Positions 36,529 to 48,200 of a DNA stretch of 64,000 bases are shown piece by piece. This stretch comes from Asterias amurensis (lineage: Eukaryota > Echinodermata > Asteroidea > Forcipulatida > Asteriidae): the NCBI RefSeq assembly GCF_032118995.1, contig NC_092652.1:26587044-26651043 (forward strand), written 5' to 3'. A model generated the notes under the pieces. It ran no database searches, was not told the DNA's origin, and worked only from the letters and a program-made list of their open reading frames with translations. The position numbers and the translations under genes were made by a program. Position 1 is the first letter of the stretch; every line of letters begins with the position of its first letter.

Positions 36529-37575
36529 CATCTTAACCTTTTTGGTCGATGGTATTTTGGGGGAAAATAACTCCTGGTTTGAGTCCAATGCTATTTCCAA
36601 AACAGCAGCTACGGCTAGGTTTCTGCATCCTAACCTTCTGGGGTCTTTATTCTTTATTCTTTTGGTTGTACTTAGGCTTGTGAAATCATAATCGAGAGCT
36701 GTACTGGGCTTGTGCTTCAAATATTGGATTTAAAAACAAAATGGCCACCGATCTATGAACTTTACAGCAATGTAGGCAGTTAAATGGAAGAGTCACATTT
36801 TCGCATGAAAAACTTAAAACGAAAAAAAATTAATGAAACAATATTATATGCAAATCTGCAAAGCCTTTTTGTTTTTTTGCTTTTGTACAAATATTCTGCA
36901 AAGTAAATACAATTAACTATAAAAGATGGCAGTATTTTCTGAATACTTTTGAGAAAAGACGATTAAAAATTAATTCCATTATCCTTAAAATGATTGCATA
37001 ATAATCATGGTGAGTAGTGATTTGGCATTAATTGCTTTCTATATTAATGGACTGTTATGAACATTTTAAGTTTTCTTTCATTTATTTTGGTGTATATTTC
37101 TCCCATGTTGATGGAATAATATTTTATTATAAGAATGCTAATTAAAATTTAAAAACAGATGCATGCATGCTGTAGCTGAAGATGTAAGCTTTAGTTTGCC
37201 TCGTTAAGTTGGTGTTTAAACGACAACTTAAAACTGAGCACAGTCAAAACAAAACCTTGTTTGTAATTTTTCGCTGGTTTATCAGACTTTTCCGTACACT
37301 TCAGGAATGCAAAATCAATCATCTGTTTTTTCTTTATTTGAAAAGGTAAACATGCTCAATGAAATAATGTGTCCTAATCAGTAGAATGTGTTTGGTTTGT
37401 CCCAAACGCATCGAGGTTGTAATTGCCAATAAATCCAGTTGTAATTTCTGACACAAACATTACTTCAATTAAATGAATAAGGTGAAATGTTAAGTCTTCA
37501 TTATGTGTCAACCAATCATGTTTTGTGATTATGTACTGAAAAGTCAAACAAAGGTTTAATTCTGTGCATGTACAT

Positions 37576-37966
37576 TTAAAGGAACACGTTGCCTTGGATC
37601 GGTCGAGTTGGTCTTTGAAAAGCGTTTGTAACAGTTTGTTATAAAGTCGATATGGTTAGAAAGATATTGTAAAAGTAGAATACATAGATCCACACAAACA
37701 TGCCTCGAAGTTGCACGGTTTTCCTTTTACCTCGTCGACCAACACGGTCGGCCATTTATGGGAGTCAAATTTTTGACTCCCATAAATGGCCGACCGTGTT
37801 AGTTCGCACAGTAAAAGGAAAACCATGCAATTTCGAGGCAAACTTGTGTGGATCATTGTATTCTACTTTTACAATATCTTTCCAACCATATGCATTTTGT
37901 AACAAACTGTTACAAACGCTTTTGTATAGACCAAGTCGTCCGATCCAAGGTAACGTGTTCCTTTAA
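37576..37966. mobile_element. TTAA foldback MITE, AGGAACACG family, copy 2
   Basis: TTAA at 37576-37579 and 37963-37966; central palindrome GGAGTCAAATTTTTGACTCC. Very similar to 15837-16217. Confidence 0.85.
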
Positions 37967-40219
37967 TGCTTGTAGGACATATGCAGGATTGTATTGGATA
38001 CCTCGTAGACTGTTACTGAGGCACAAGACTCCCTCGAGTTTTTAACAAGGACCCTTCTTCACTGACAAACCCAACACCTACTCAACACTCAAACAGTCGG
38101 ACTCTGATGATGGTAGTAGGCCTGATACTTAGTGTACTTAGTGCAGTCCTCAATCCAACAAAACCAAACGAAACATACAGTTGGTTTTTGAAGGGTTTGG
38201 AATGGTTAGGGTTCATAGATAAATTTATCTGTATCCTCAAAGATTAGGGTTTTGTTTTTGCGGAACTAAACATTCTAGCCTTATAATTAAAGTCTACAGG
38301 ATGGTTACTGCGTGGACTTTCCTAAGAGAGTTGACATATTCCTAGGCAAAGGTGAGTTACTTGCTTGAAAAGGTAACCAAGTAATCATGACTTCTCTAAA
38401 TAATCATGAAAGAAAAAAAGCTTGTTTTCGTTATCCTATTTTAACAAATATACTCAGATTCTTGTTTCATTTGTTTGAATGTTATCATGAACTATTGTAG
38501 CTAGTATTTGTAGGACTGCATTGTCAAAGAAAAGTGGTAAAGGAAAATGTATAATTGTTGAAAGATGTATTTTTGTTGGGAAAATTAACTCATTTTTTCA
38601 CCCACCTTTTGTGAGTCTAACAATTTGTTTGTTTTTAAATGGTTTCATTGCTTAAGTGTTTATACTTTTTTAAACTATTTTTGGGGGGCGTCTTATATAT
38701 GTGGAATGTTATTGAGATACATCTGTATTTTAATCTATCTTCATGTCATGCAGTTGTCATGACAACAAACTAACCAACTTAAATTCATTGGATGTAGTAG
38801 AATGTCTTGAGAAATTTTTCTGACTTTTCTTTTCACTATTGTGTACCATGGTTTCACCCTCGTAGGACGCAGATTTAATACTGTCTAAAATGATGAATGT
38901 ACAGGGTGTAATTGTAACAAATGAATTTTGTATTATGGATAACAATTCTTCCAATAATTCTTCAAATTTTATTTTATTTCTGGCAAAAAACAAAAAAAAA
39001 ACAAGTTAAATGCGTTACATCTTGCATGTAATTTTGAATAATGCATTTAGTGGCAAAAACTATTAGTAGAAATTGCATTATTTGCTTTATTAAGTAGGTC
39101 ACGTATGTAGCACATTGTGCCTATTAAATGATGAACCCAATTTCCTAATCTCCAGTGTCTACTATGTCTTTCTTTTACTCTTTGATGTTAAAAATCAACG
39201 ACTTTACAAAACCATGGCTTCGGCTCCAGATTTGGCTTGGGCCAGTGGTTTTGGCAATTGTGTGTGCTTTGTGTACGCGTCAGGGCTTCAGACGAGAGAA
39301 TGAAGCCTGAAGCTGAAGCCATTGATTCGTAAAGGGCCATACATGGCACATGATGCCTGGCTTGTAATCACACCATGCCAGCAGTTGCATTATATAGAGA
39401 CTCTGGGACTAGCTCGTATAAGTTGACAAAAACCTACTTCATTTGTGAATAGATAGTGCTCTTGATTTAAACACTACTAAAATTTGCATAACGACACTCT
39501 AGTGCATTGAACAAGATTTACTTGACATAACAATTAATTACGTTTTGCCCAACGCCAATTATCACTAAAAACCTGTGTATTCTTGCTGCTTTTCAAGTTC
39601 TAAACAAGCGAAATCCAAAGGCACCTTGGGTGGAACCTGACCCCTATCGCATCAAAGGTATACTTTGCCTTTAACACTGACTTTCTGCAGAAATAAAACC
39701 TGAAATGGTAATAGACTCTTTTTGTAGATACAAATGAATAAATAATCTTGTTTATACTTTCTCTTTTAAAATCAAATCTACCATAGCACAACACTTCCAG
39801 AGTCAAAGGTGTTCCTCCATTGCTATTTTAACTTCTAACTTATTTGAATAAGTTAAAAATAAAGGAAACAAGAAATTATGTCACCGAATACTGGTTATTA
39901 AAAAACAAATCTATCTACTTTCAGATGTTCTACATTTAAATACAGACGTTAAAAATGCATTTTGGAATTAAAATTAAAACACAAGTTATAAAATAGTTTC
40001 CAAACACTACCATGAACCATACAAATCTAAGTATTGCATTTTGTAATTAAAGATTTCAAAAATCACAGAAGGACCAAATTAAAGTAGCTTAACACAAAAA
40101 GTTGCTTAACGCCGAAATAATGTGGCCAACCAAAGTACCATATGTGACATGCACCATATTTGACTGGTGTAATGTTAACTTTTGCTCACAACACAAGTTG
40201 CTCAGCGAAAATGGTCTGC

Positions 40220-40609
40220 TTAAAGGAACACGTTGCCTTGGATCGGTCGAGTTGGTCTTTGAAAAGCGTTTGTAACCGTTTTTTATAAAATGCATATGGG
40301 TAGAAAGATGTTGTAAAAGTAGAATACAATGATCCACACAAACATGCCTCGAAATTGCGTGGTTTTCCTTTTACCTCGTCGACAAACACGTCGGCCATTT
40401 ATGGGGGTCAAAATTTTGACTCCCATAAATGGCCGACCGTGTTAGTTCGCACAGTAGAAGGAAAACCACGCAATTTCGAAGCAAACTTGTGTGGATCATT
40501 GTATTCTACTTTTAAAACATCTTTCCAACCATATGCATTATATAAAAAACGGTTACAAACGCTTTTGTTTTGACCAACTCGTCCGATCCAAGGCAACGTG
40601 TTCCTTTAA
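40220..40609. mobile_element. TTAA foldback MITE, AGGAACACG family, copy 3
   Basis: TTAA at 40220-40223 and 40606-40609; central palindrome GGGGTCAAAATTTTGACTCC. Only the right end has TTCCTTTAAG; both ends keep AGGAACACGTTGCC. Confidence 0.85.
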
Positions 40610-40632
40610 GCAGAACTGTGACATTGGGGACT

Positions 40633-40810
40633 TGGTCCAATTTCATAGAGCTGCTAAAGCACAACAAATTGATTTATAGTACCACAAAATGATGCTAACC
40701 AGAATAAAGTTACCAACCAAAATACTATCTCACATGTACTATCTGTGGCTGTATCCTGTTTAGTTTTGCTAAGCAGATTGTTTTTAAGCAGCTCTATGAA
40801 AATGGGCCCT
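40633..40810. mobile_element. MITE, GGTCCAATTTCATAGAGC ends
   Basis: Left GGTCCAATTTCATAGAGCTG, right CAGCTCTATGAAAATGGGCCC; inner TTTTGCTAAGCAGATTG. Same family as 7710-7909 and 60430-60622. Confidence 0.7.
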
Positions 40811-41419
40811 GCTCTGCATGGTTTGACTCTGATGCTACATTTTGATGGCATTCACGATTCCAGGCTTAGTTATTCAAGGTATTATTTATATTGGTAAGGG
40901 TTATACTGACAATTTTGCATGATTTCTCACTACTTTTACATGTTGTTTCAAGTACATGTATATGGTTGATCATACCATGCAAAACATGAGCACTGTCTGT
41001 GACTTTTTTATCAGTTTTACCAATTCTGTATTTGTTTAAAACAATTTTAACGATGGCAACACTGACAAGCCATATAGACACACTGTTGAATCATGGTTGA
41101 ATTCAACAGGAACAGCAGCAGGGAAGAGTGCGACCTACTACATGCAGGACAGCCCTGCATATTCCAACATTTTTTTGCACTTGTTCAGAAATAGTGTTGT
41201 ACTATTTACTCACAAAACCAATTAACCAGTGAGATCTCTTTTTGAGAACAAAATATCCACTTTGCAATTGTGGTTGCCTGATCTAAATTTAGAATCTCTT
41301 GTAGCACTACAATTTGAAATATGAAATATCTCCCAACTCACAAGGCCGGAGGGCCACATCAACGTGAGGGCTTCACTTAACTGATTTGGGCTATTGACCA
41401 CAATCAACTGTCACCAGGG

Positions 41420-41690
41420 GCATGTTGCCACCAACTCCTGGGGCTGAAATAGGGTTACCCCATTCACAGTCCATAAGGATGATGGCATGGGTATCATCCA
41501 CTATAGGAGCCTGGTTGGTTGAGCAGAATGCAATACCTTCACAACTTTTTGTGAAGCAATTATGGTTAAGTGCCCTACCCAAGAGCACGAGTGTCATGAC
41601 TGGGATTCTTACCCACACTCTGCTGCTGACTACATCAGAGCTTGGGTCCAGGGAACTAGACCACTCCGGGCCAGGACAGGCCACGAAACT
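41420..41690 (-). mobile_element. tRNA-derived SINE, near full length
   Basis: On the minus strand: head with CTAGTTCCCTGGACCCAAGC, B-box-like GTGTGGGTAAGAATCCCAG, then a body with ACTTAACCATAATTGC and a 3' part GTGGCAACATGCCCC. It sits just downstream of the TMUB stop, so it probably lies in the TMUB 3' UTR. Confidence 0.65.
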
Positions 41691-41735
41691 ATATGTAGTT
41701 ATTTCATGTGACATTGGACTAAAGACTACTATAAA

Positions 41736-43884
41736 TCAGCCTCGCCAGCTTGCAAGCACGGCTAACACAAACAGTGTAGTCACACCAACTAGTGACAACG
41801 TTGACGTTGCATTAAACATATACCTATACTGCCATCGTAAATACCAAACAAATCCCAGAATGCTTGTGAAGAGAGGAATCATGAATCGGCCGAGATCTAT
41901 ATCTGCTTCTTGAATGTCTTGACGCACCGTTGAGGGTGCTACACCCCGGGACAGATGGCAGTGTACAACGCAATTATGGGTCACGTTGAGGTCGGAGAGG
42001 GAAGTGTTATCGTCTTGAAGGAGCTGCCCCTGAAAGATGAGACGAACGGTCTGGCCTGACTGGATTTCCTCAGAAAATGTTTGCCTGTTCACAAAAACGA
42101 AAACAATATGTCAGGTAGGGTGTAGCAGATTCATTGAGAGTTATTATTATTAAAGGCAGTGGACACTATTGGTAATTACTCAAAATAATTATCAGCATAA
42201 AACCTTACTTGGTGACGAGTAATGGGGAGAGGTTGATAGTATTAAACATTGTGAGAAACAGCTCCCTCTGAAGTGACGTAGTTTTCGAGAAAGAAGTAAT
42301 TTTCCACGAATTTGATTTCGAGACCTCAAGTTTAGAACTTGAGGTCTCGAAATCAACCATCTAAACGCACACAACTTCGTGTGACAAGAGTGTTTTTTCT
42401 TTCATTATTATCTCGCAACTTCTACGACCGATTGAGCTAAAATTTTCACAGGTTTGTTATTTCATGCATATGTTGAGATACACCAAGTGAGAAGACTGGT
42501 GTATGACATTTACCAATAGTGTCCACTGTCTTTAAAGCTAGAAACAGAACGAAAATCAACTGTTGCAACGTAGAAATGGTTTTGTTGACGAGTTCTTGAT
42601 CATTAAATTATCAAGATTTATGAATGAAAGAAAAGACCATGGAGTTTGTTTATATTCTCTCCAAAAACATTGAGCCTCTGATGAGCTAAGTCCCTTTAAT
42701 GATTTTGAAGATCAAAAGCTTTGAAAAATTCAAATCAATGAAGCCAAAATGACCATAGAAATGTAGTCTCGTCAGTTTTGATTTGACTAGAATCCATGAT
42801 CTAGCGAAACCAAAAACTTGTCAAAGATGGGTAAACCCTCCTGCTGTCTGACCATTTTATATCAATATCATCCACTTTGAGTTTTGGACGATAGGTAAAC
42901 AAAGGCAGATGCAACATGACATTATGACAATGACTGCATCTACACAGTACAGAGTCAACCCTCCTCCTGTCCTCCTGTCTGATCTAATTAATAGCATCCA
43001 CTGTGGTTATGATCGATAAGATAAACTGTGTCATGTAGTGAATGCATACACACAAGTGCACGACTCAAATTAAGACTACCCATCCATTCACAAACCAAGC
43101 CATTGAATGGTTTCAAACCGACACAATGTAAATTTAGTATTGATTAAACTAACCGCCTAAAATTCCCAAGGGTATCTGTTGGCTTTGCGTTGACAACTCT
43201 CTCCCTATCAGTCAAATACTTGATACGAATACAAATACTGCCCTCTGCAGTTTGGTCTTGTCCTTCGGCATGTATTGGTTCCTCTGATTGGCCCATATCT
43301 CCTTGATTGTTTTGGCTCTCATCAGAAACAACATCTGATTGGTTGCCTTCACCATCGGTTTGTGTTGCATCTTGTGATTGGTCATTTGGATTAGTACTGG
43401 AGGATTGAACAGTATTACTTTGAAGTTCGGATACTTGTCCTGTGAATCTGTTCCTAACTACATTTGCTGCTGGAGTTTCTTTCATCGTAGAGTCCTGAGG
43501 AGTGTCCAAACTAGTTCTGTTTGAAGATTCTTTATCTTTACTGGCTACAGGTTCTGAAACTGAATCTATGCTCTCTGAGGCGACCACATCATCCTGAGTA
43601 GAGTTAGAATTCACTACAGTTGAGTTTGTCGGAGCGCTTGGTCCTGTTCTGACACTCTCCGTTCCGCCACTCCATCGACTGTCAAAGATAGCGTCTTCAA
43701 TTCTGGCATCTGTATTGTTGATCAACTCTTCGGTTGCAGTAGCGTCGATGGTAGAGGAGGGGATCCTTTGGTTGGGTCTGTCCGAGACCGAGGTTGACAG
43801 CCAGGCTATGAGAAGGGTGATTGATATGATGAGAATGGAAACCAGGATCGTCACCTCATCTCCTATTCCTTCGATAAGAGACAT
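41736..43884 (-). CDS. TMUB: Transmembrane and ubiquitin-like domain protein (TMUB1/2-like)
   Basis: Membrane protein linked in vertebrates to ER-associated degradation and receptor trafficking. Two coding exons on the minus strand, 43884-43154 and 42084-41736, join as CG|G (Arg) with donor GTTAGT and acceptor TGAACAG, giving 359 residues. The N-terminus MSLIEGIGDEVTILVS is almost the family signature (human TMUB1 starts MTLIEGVGDEVTVL), followed by a membrane segment at about 12-31. Residues 45-210 are a polar Ser/Thr/Asn/Asp/Gln-rich linker, longer than in human TMUB1. The ubiquitin-like domain is about 217-289, with VRLIFQGQLLQDD and CVVHCHLS. Two membrane segments (about 311-327 and 339-356) end the protein at ASWRG. 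The single intron hosts a TTAA MITE (42150-42535). Vertebrates have TMUB1 and TMUB2; this is probably the single pre-duplication form. Confidence 0.93.
42150..42535. mobile_element. TTAA MITE, AGGCAGTGGACAC family, copy 3
   Basis: TTAA at 42150-42153 and 42532-42535; ends AGGCAGTGGACACTATTGG and CCAATAGTGTCCACTGTCT. The centre is a hairpin, GAGACCTCAAGTTTAGAAC / TTGAGGTCTC. TMUB intron. Confidence 0.9.
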
Positions 43885-45222
43885 TTTACTGAACTCCCTC
43901 TATGCCTCACATGCAGAAAACCTGAATCTGTGTGAAAGATAACAACAAAAGTGGTTTTCGATTAGAAGAGATCTCTACTCTATTTCATTATTTCCAAACT
44001 TTCACAAATAACTTCAACTAAAGTTTAGTTTAGCCCTGGTAGTCGTCATCAAGTGGTTTCTACATCCAGAATAGCTTTTATTTTAGACCAATGATAAATC
44101 ATTGGCACAACTGTGTTTTTTAAAAGGGGGAAAGTATGAATGTATTTCAACTCTACCCGACTGTAGTCTGCTAGTGCTATGGATGGTTAAAAGGAGCATT
44201 CCTCCCTCGACTTTGCCTCAGAATAAAAATGTGCCGAGGGGATCACCTCTACTCTAGAGTAGTACATGTAATATATATTGATTGGGAAAACCTTCTTTAT
44301 GATTATACTTTATAGATCTACCGATCTGAAAAATTCTACAAAATTTTGAATTTATTTTATAAAATTCTGGCTATACAACTTGCTTCTTCCTCTACCCAAA
44401 AAGTTATAACTCACAGGTATAAAATAACCACCCAAACCCCTTAAATTATTCACCGCCTACATCCAGTCTTCAACCCCAACCCCCGGCGCCCCACCCCCTT
44501 ACCACACCCAAACCATACATAGCCACAACATAACATGATTATAAAAATTAATGATCAGCAGCTTGATCTTAGATCTTGTTAGATTTTACGTTTTAATCAG
44601 CTAAGACTGCTATGGACACGGTATAAAAACCTCACCCAAGAATAGAACATTACATTTATTAACAGCTCTCTTTAATTCAATTACACATGCAGATTATTAA
44701 GAATTTAGTCATTAGTTACCAAAATCACCACTCCGTAAATTAAAGTCCCATTTTCACTACACAATCTAGATGTTTGTATACAAAGTACACGTCTTATTGT
44801 AACAGCCTGGCGATGCTTCCTATGACCAGCATGTTTGGTTGTTGAGTAAGTAGGGTACCAGATTGTTACATTTTATCAGAAAAGTCCATTTTTTACGGGG
44901 GGGGGGGAGTTCTTTACTTGTAAAATATCTTCCTTGAAATAAAAAAAAATGATCCTTATTTTTTTTCTCAAATAAATAGCGTACTTAATATCAATTGAGT
45001 AAATTGTAATTTGAATAAAGTTTGTATTATAACCGAAGAAGTACATCAGCTGTATAACTATTTATTTAAACTTTACCCCCATATTTTGTTTTTGTCCACA
45101 ACCAAATCACATGATATGCTATGCAGAAAAGAGTCTTTCTGCCTATTGAGTCAGAAAGGACCGAAAACTTTTTCTACAAATTGCCTGATAAATTTATTTT
45201 AGAGCTGTATAATTTCATCAGA
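43885..45222. other. Divergent interval between TMUB and ATP6V1F
   Basis: The two start codons are 1338 bp apart and point away from each other, so the 5' UTRs and promoters of both may lie here. The DNA is AT-rich with a C-rich patch at 44455-44520 and a G run at 44898-44907. TTTATTTTAG at 45193-45202 could be an acceptor for a non-coding first exon of ATP6V1F. No repeat family or further gene is seen. Confidence 0.45.
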
Positions 45223-48200
45223 ATGGCTCATAGCAGTAAAGGAAAGCTCATTGCTGTTATAGGTGACGAGGTAAGAACAATTGTGTTGTTGAATTGATTG
45301 AAAATGATCGCGTTTAGACAGTTCTGTTTTCACTCCGATCCGACCCGTCTCACCACTCGACTACGGCCGGGGCAAGGCGTTGGAGCGAGAGGGCTGCCGG
45401 TGGTCAGTGGATATTCTCGGGGGGTGATTGAGCCGGTGGCCGCTGGACTCGGTTAATGTTGTGACCTGTGCATCTGGACAGTGGTAATCTTCAGTACGGT
45501 TTTCGACCTACTAAAAGTCAACATAAATTTGCACTGCAACTTGATAAACTGATAAACATAGAAATACTAACAACAATAAAATAAGGTTTATCGCGATTCA
45601 GAAACGCAATGCATTGTGGGAAGTAATATGGGGCTGTTTCTATGCAGTTTCTACGACTCGCGCACGCAACGCCTATACCTTTGTGTGGGTTCAGCAGCGC
45701 CCTCTCTTGATATTTTGCTATTCGCGCTACACCTTATTATTGTATTGACATTGTAACAATTAATTACAATACATTCTAAATTTAATCAATCATCATGGAC
45801 ATGAGGATATGATTCTCAATATACACGCGTCTGGGAACTACGAAGTTCCCAGACGCGTGTCCATTTGTTTGTACACAAAGTGCGCATTGGGTATCTTTTC
45901 TTTATAGGAAAACGTGTGCAGATAATTCTACACGTTTGTCCTGGGAAAAAACTACGCGCACGGTCGTGGTCAATCGGCATATCGGCATTTAGCGGTAAAA
46001 CCTGTGATACCTATTTGAACAAATCCAAGTGTAGGGCTATCTGCAACTTCTGAAGCATTAGATCGGATAAGTTTCATGATGCAGATCGTTGCAGATGCTT
46101 TTTCGACGAAGCGAAAGATTTTGATATTAGATGTGCTGGGGCCAAGGATACAAAGTGGATTGTATGGTGGCCCTGAAGGGACATCGCATATCGCAAACGT
46201 GTGCGCATACGTATGCAATGTCGTAAAACAATTCGCAAATATGTGCGCACACGAATGCAATGTCGTGAAACAATTCGCGAATATGTGCGCACACGTATGC
46301 AATGTCGTGAAACAATTTGCGAATATGTGCGCACACGTATGCAATGTCGTGAAACAATTCGCGAATATGTGCGCACACGTCTGCGAATATTATTTGCGAT
46401 GTCGTGAATTTTATTGCATACCATGTTGCATACCTTTGAATAAAATGTCTAATGATCTGGGGGGTTTCTTTCCAACAGTGAGATAAGCGGTACTCATTGC
46501 AGCAGTAGTCTTTGTTGTGAGGCAAGCGAGGCGTGTGGTCGTCCTTGGCCTGGTGCCAAGTTCCTGGGTATACACATGCTTTACAGAGGGAGCCTGCTGT
46601 AGCGCCACAGTACTCCCTAGATCGGTAACAAATTATCCACAACTATGACATCATCCTAATGGTATGCAACATGGTATGCAATAAAATTCACGACATTGCA
46701 AAACAAATCGCACTCGTGTGCGCACATATTCACGATTTGGTTCACGAAATTGCATACGTGTGCGCACATATTCACGATTTGGTTCACGAGATTGCATACG
46801 TGTGCGCACATATTCGCGATTTGTTTCACGACATTGCATACGTGTGCGCACATATTCGCGAATTGTTTCACGACATTGCATACGTGTGCGCACATATTCG
46901 CGAATTGTTTCACGATATTGTATACGTGTGCGCATATATTCGCGATTTGTTTCACGACATTGCATACGTGTGCGCACACGTTCGCGTTATGCGATGTCCC
47001 TTCGGGGCCACCATAGGATTGGACCGATTTATGGAGCTAGAGCAAGGACAGACTAGCACCCATACCCAGGCAACCGTTTGTGTCTATACCGTGTTTCAAC
47101 GATTTGCTTTGATTTTTTCCACAGTGTCAGTGACCCAGTCAATAAAATGCCCAAATGATGAAAAACAACAAACAATGTAGCTGGAAAATTGACTGTTGTA
47201 CTGGCTTTCTTAAGGTGTCATTTTCAGATAATACCAGGCATGATGATAATTTAAATTATTTTGCAATCATTTTCTGTGCTCCAAATCAATGTTTTTAGAA
47301 CCGAAATCATGCAACGGTTCGATTGGGATTTTTCACACTTACTGAGGTCAAACATAACATTAGCAACAAACATGACGAGCTATGGGATGTGGATATACAT
47401 GTTTGTTTTGATGTAAATGGTAATTTTGGCAAATTTTTTAACAGGGTGCGGAAAATTTAATATCATACGTAGCAAAGCACCGAAACATGGTCGAGACACG
47501 ATGTTTGTCTGGGGCGCTGTATAAAGGTTAGTTGCGATAACAAGGAGGGTTACGTTATCGCAACTAAGGTACACAGTACCCTAGTTACTTGGTCTAACAG
47601 AACAGGCCTTGAAATAAACCCACAACCTACAACAGTTGCTGTGGTGCCTAATTGTACTTTTGCTGTGGTGCCCTCTGCAGGGTTCCAAAACAAACTTACA
47701 TTTTCCTTATAGAATTACCGGTACCCCTTCACCATATGAAAATTGTAGTGCCCCTTTAAGAGCAAAGTTCAAGGCCTGACAGAATGTACATATAGATCAC
47801 ACCATAGAAAAACAGTTTATCAAATTAAAGGAAGTGTGAGTCAGACACAGCTTTTTTTCATCAGTGCTGCAAGGTTGACATAAAATTGTTGTTTTCCGAT
47901 CTCAGGATACATGCACAGGATTTTTACTTGGAGGAATTGGTGAATTGAACAACAAGAGACAACCTAACTTTATGGTTGTTGAAAAAGGTAGGCAAATTAA
48001 TTTATTTAAAGTTTTCCTTTTAGATTAGAAAAATTGTATTGTATTGTTTACACTTACATTTTAGTGCTGCAAAACATAAAATAAATAAAAAATAGTCACT
48101 TTTTTTTTAATTAAAAAAGGAAAGAAAGGAATCAGATAATTTGTCTAAATTTAAATAAGTAACAATGAAAATTTCTTGGCTTTGGTAAATTATTAGTTTT

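Larger units (their letters stand above)
35165..41735. other. LASP 3' UTR and LASP-TMUB intergenic DNA
   Basis: No coding exon is recognised. The LASP 3' UTR starts at 35165; an AATAAA at about 37429 is one possible end signal among many. MITEs lie at 35313, 36380, 37576, 40220 and 40633, and a SINE at 41420. A repeat end CAAAGGTATACTTTGCC followed by TTTAA lies at about 39653 and again at about 16887. 37970-40080 otherwise looks unique. Confidence 0.5.

Noticed and set aside
41736-42092. Separate 118-residue membrane protein
   Set aside because: It is the second coding exon of TMUB; the real exon starts at 42084 and joins in phase to 43154.
46074-47180. Long open frames in nearly all six frames (HTCAHIF, VRTYSRI and similar repeats)
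   Set aside because: They come from the 42-bp unit being a multiple of three and free of stops; all frames look alike and the DNA is a foldback element.
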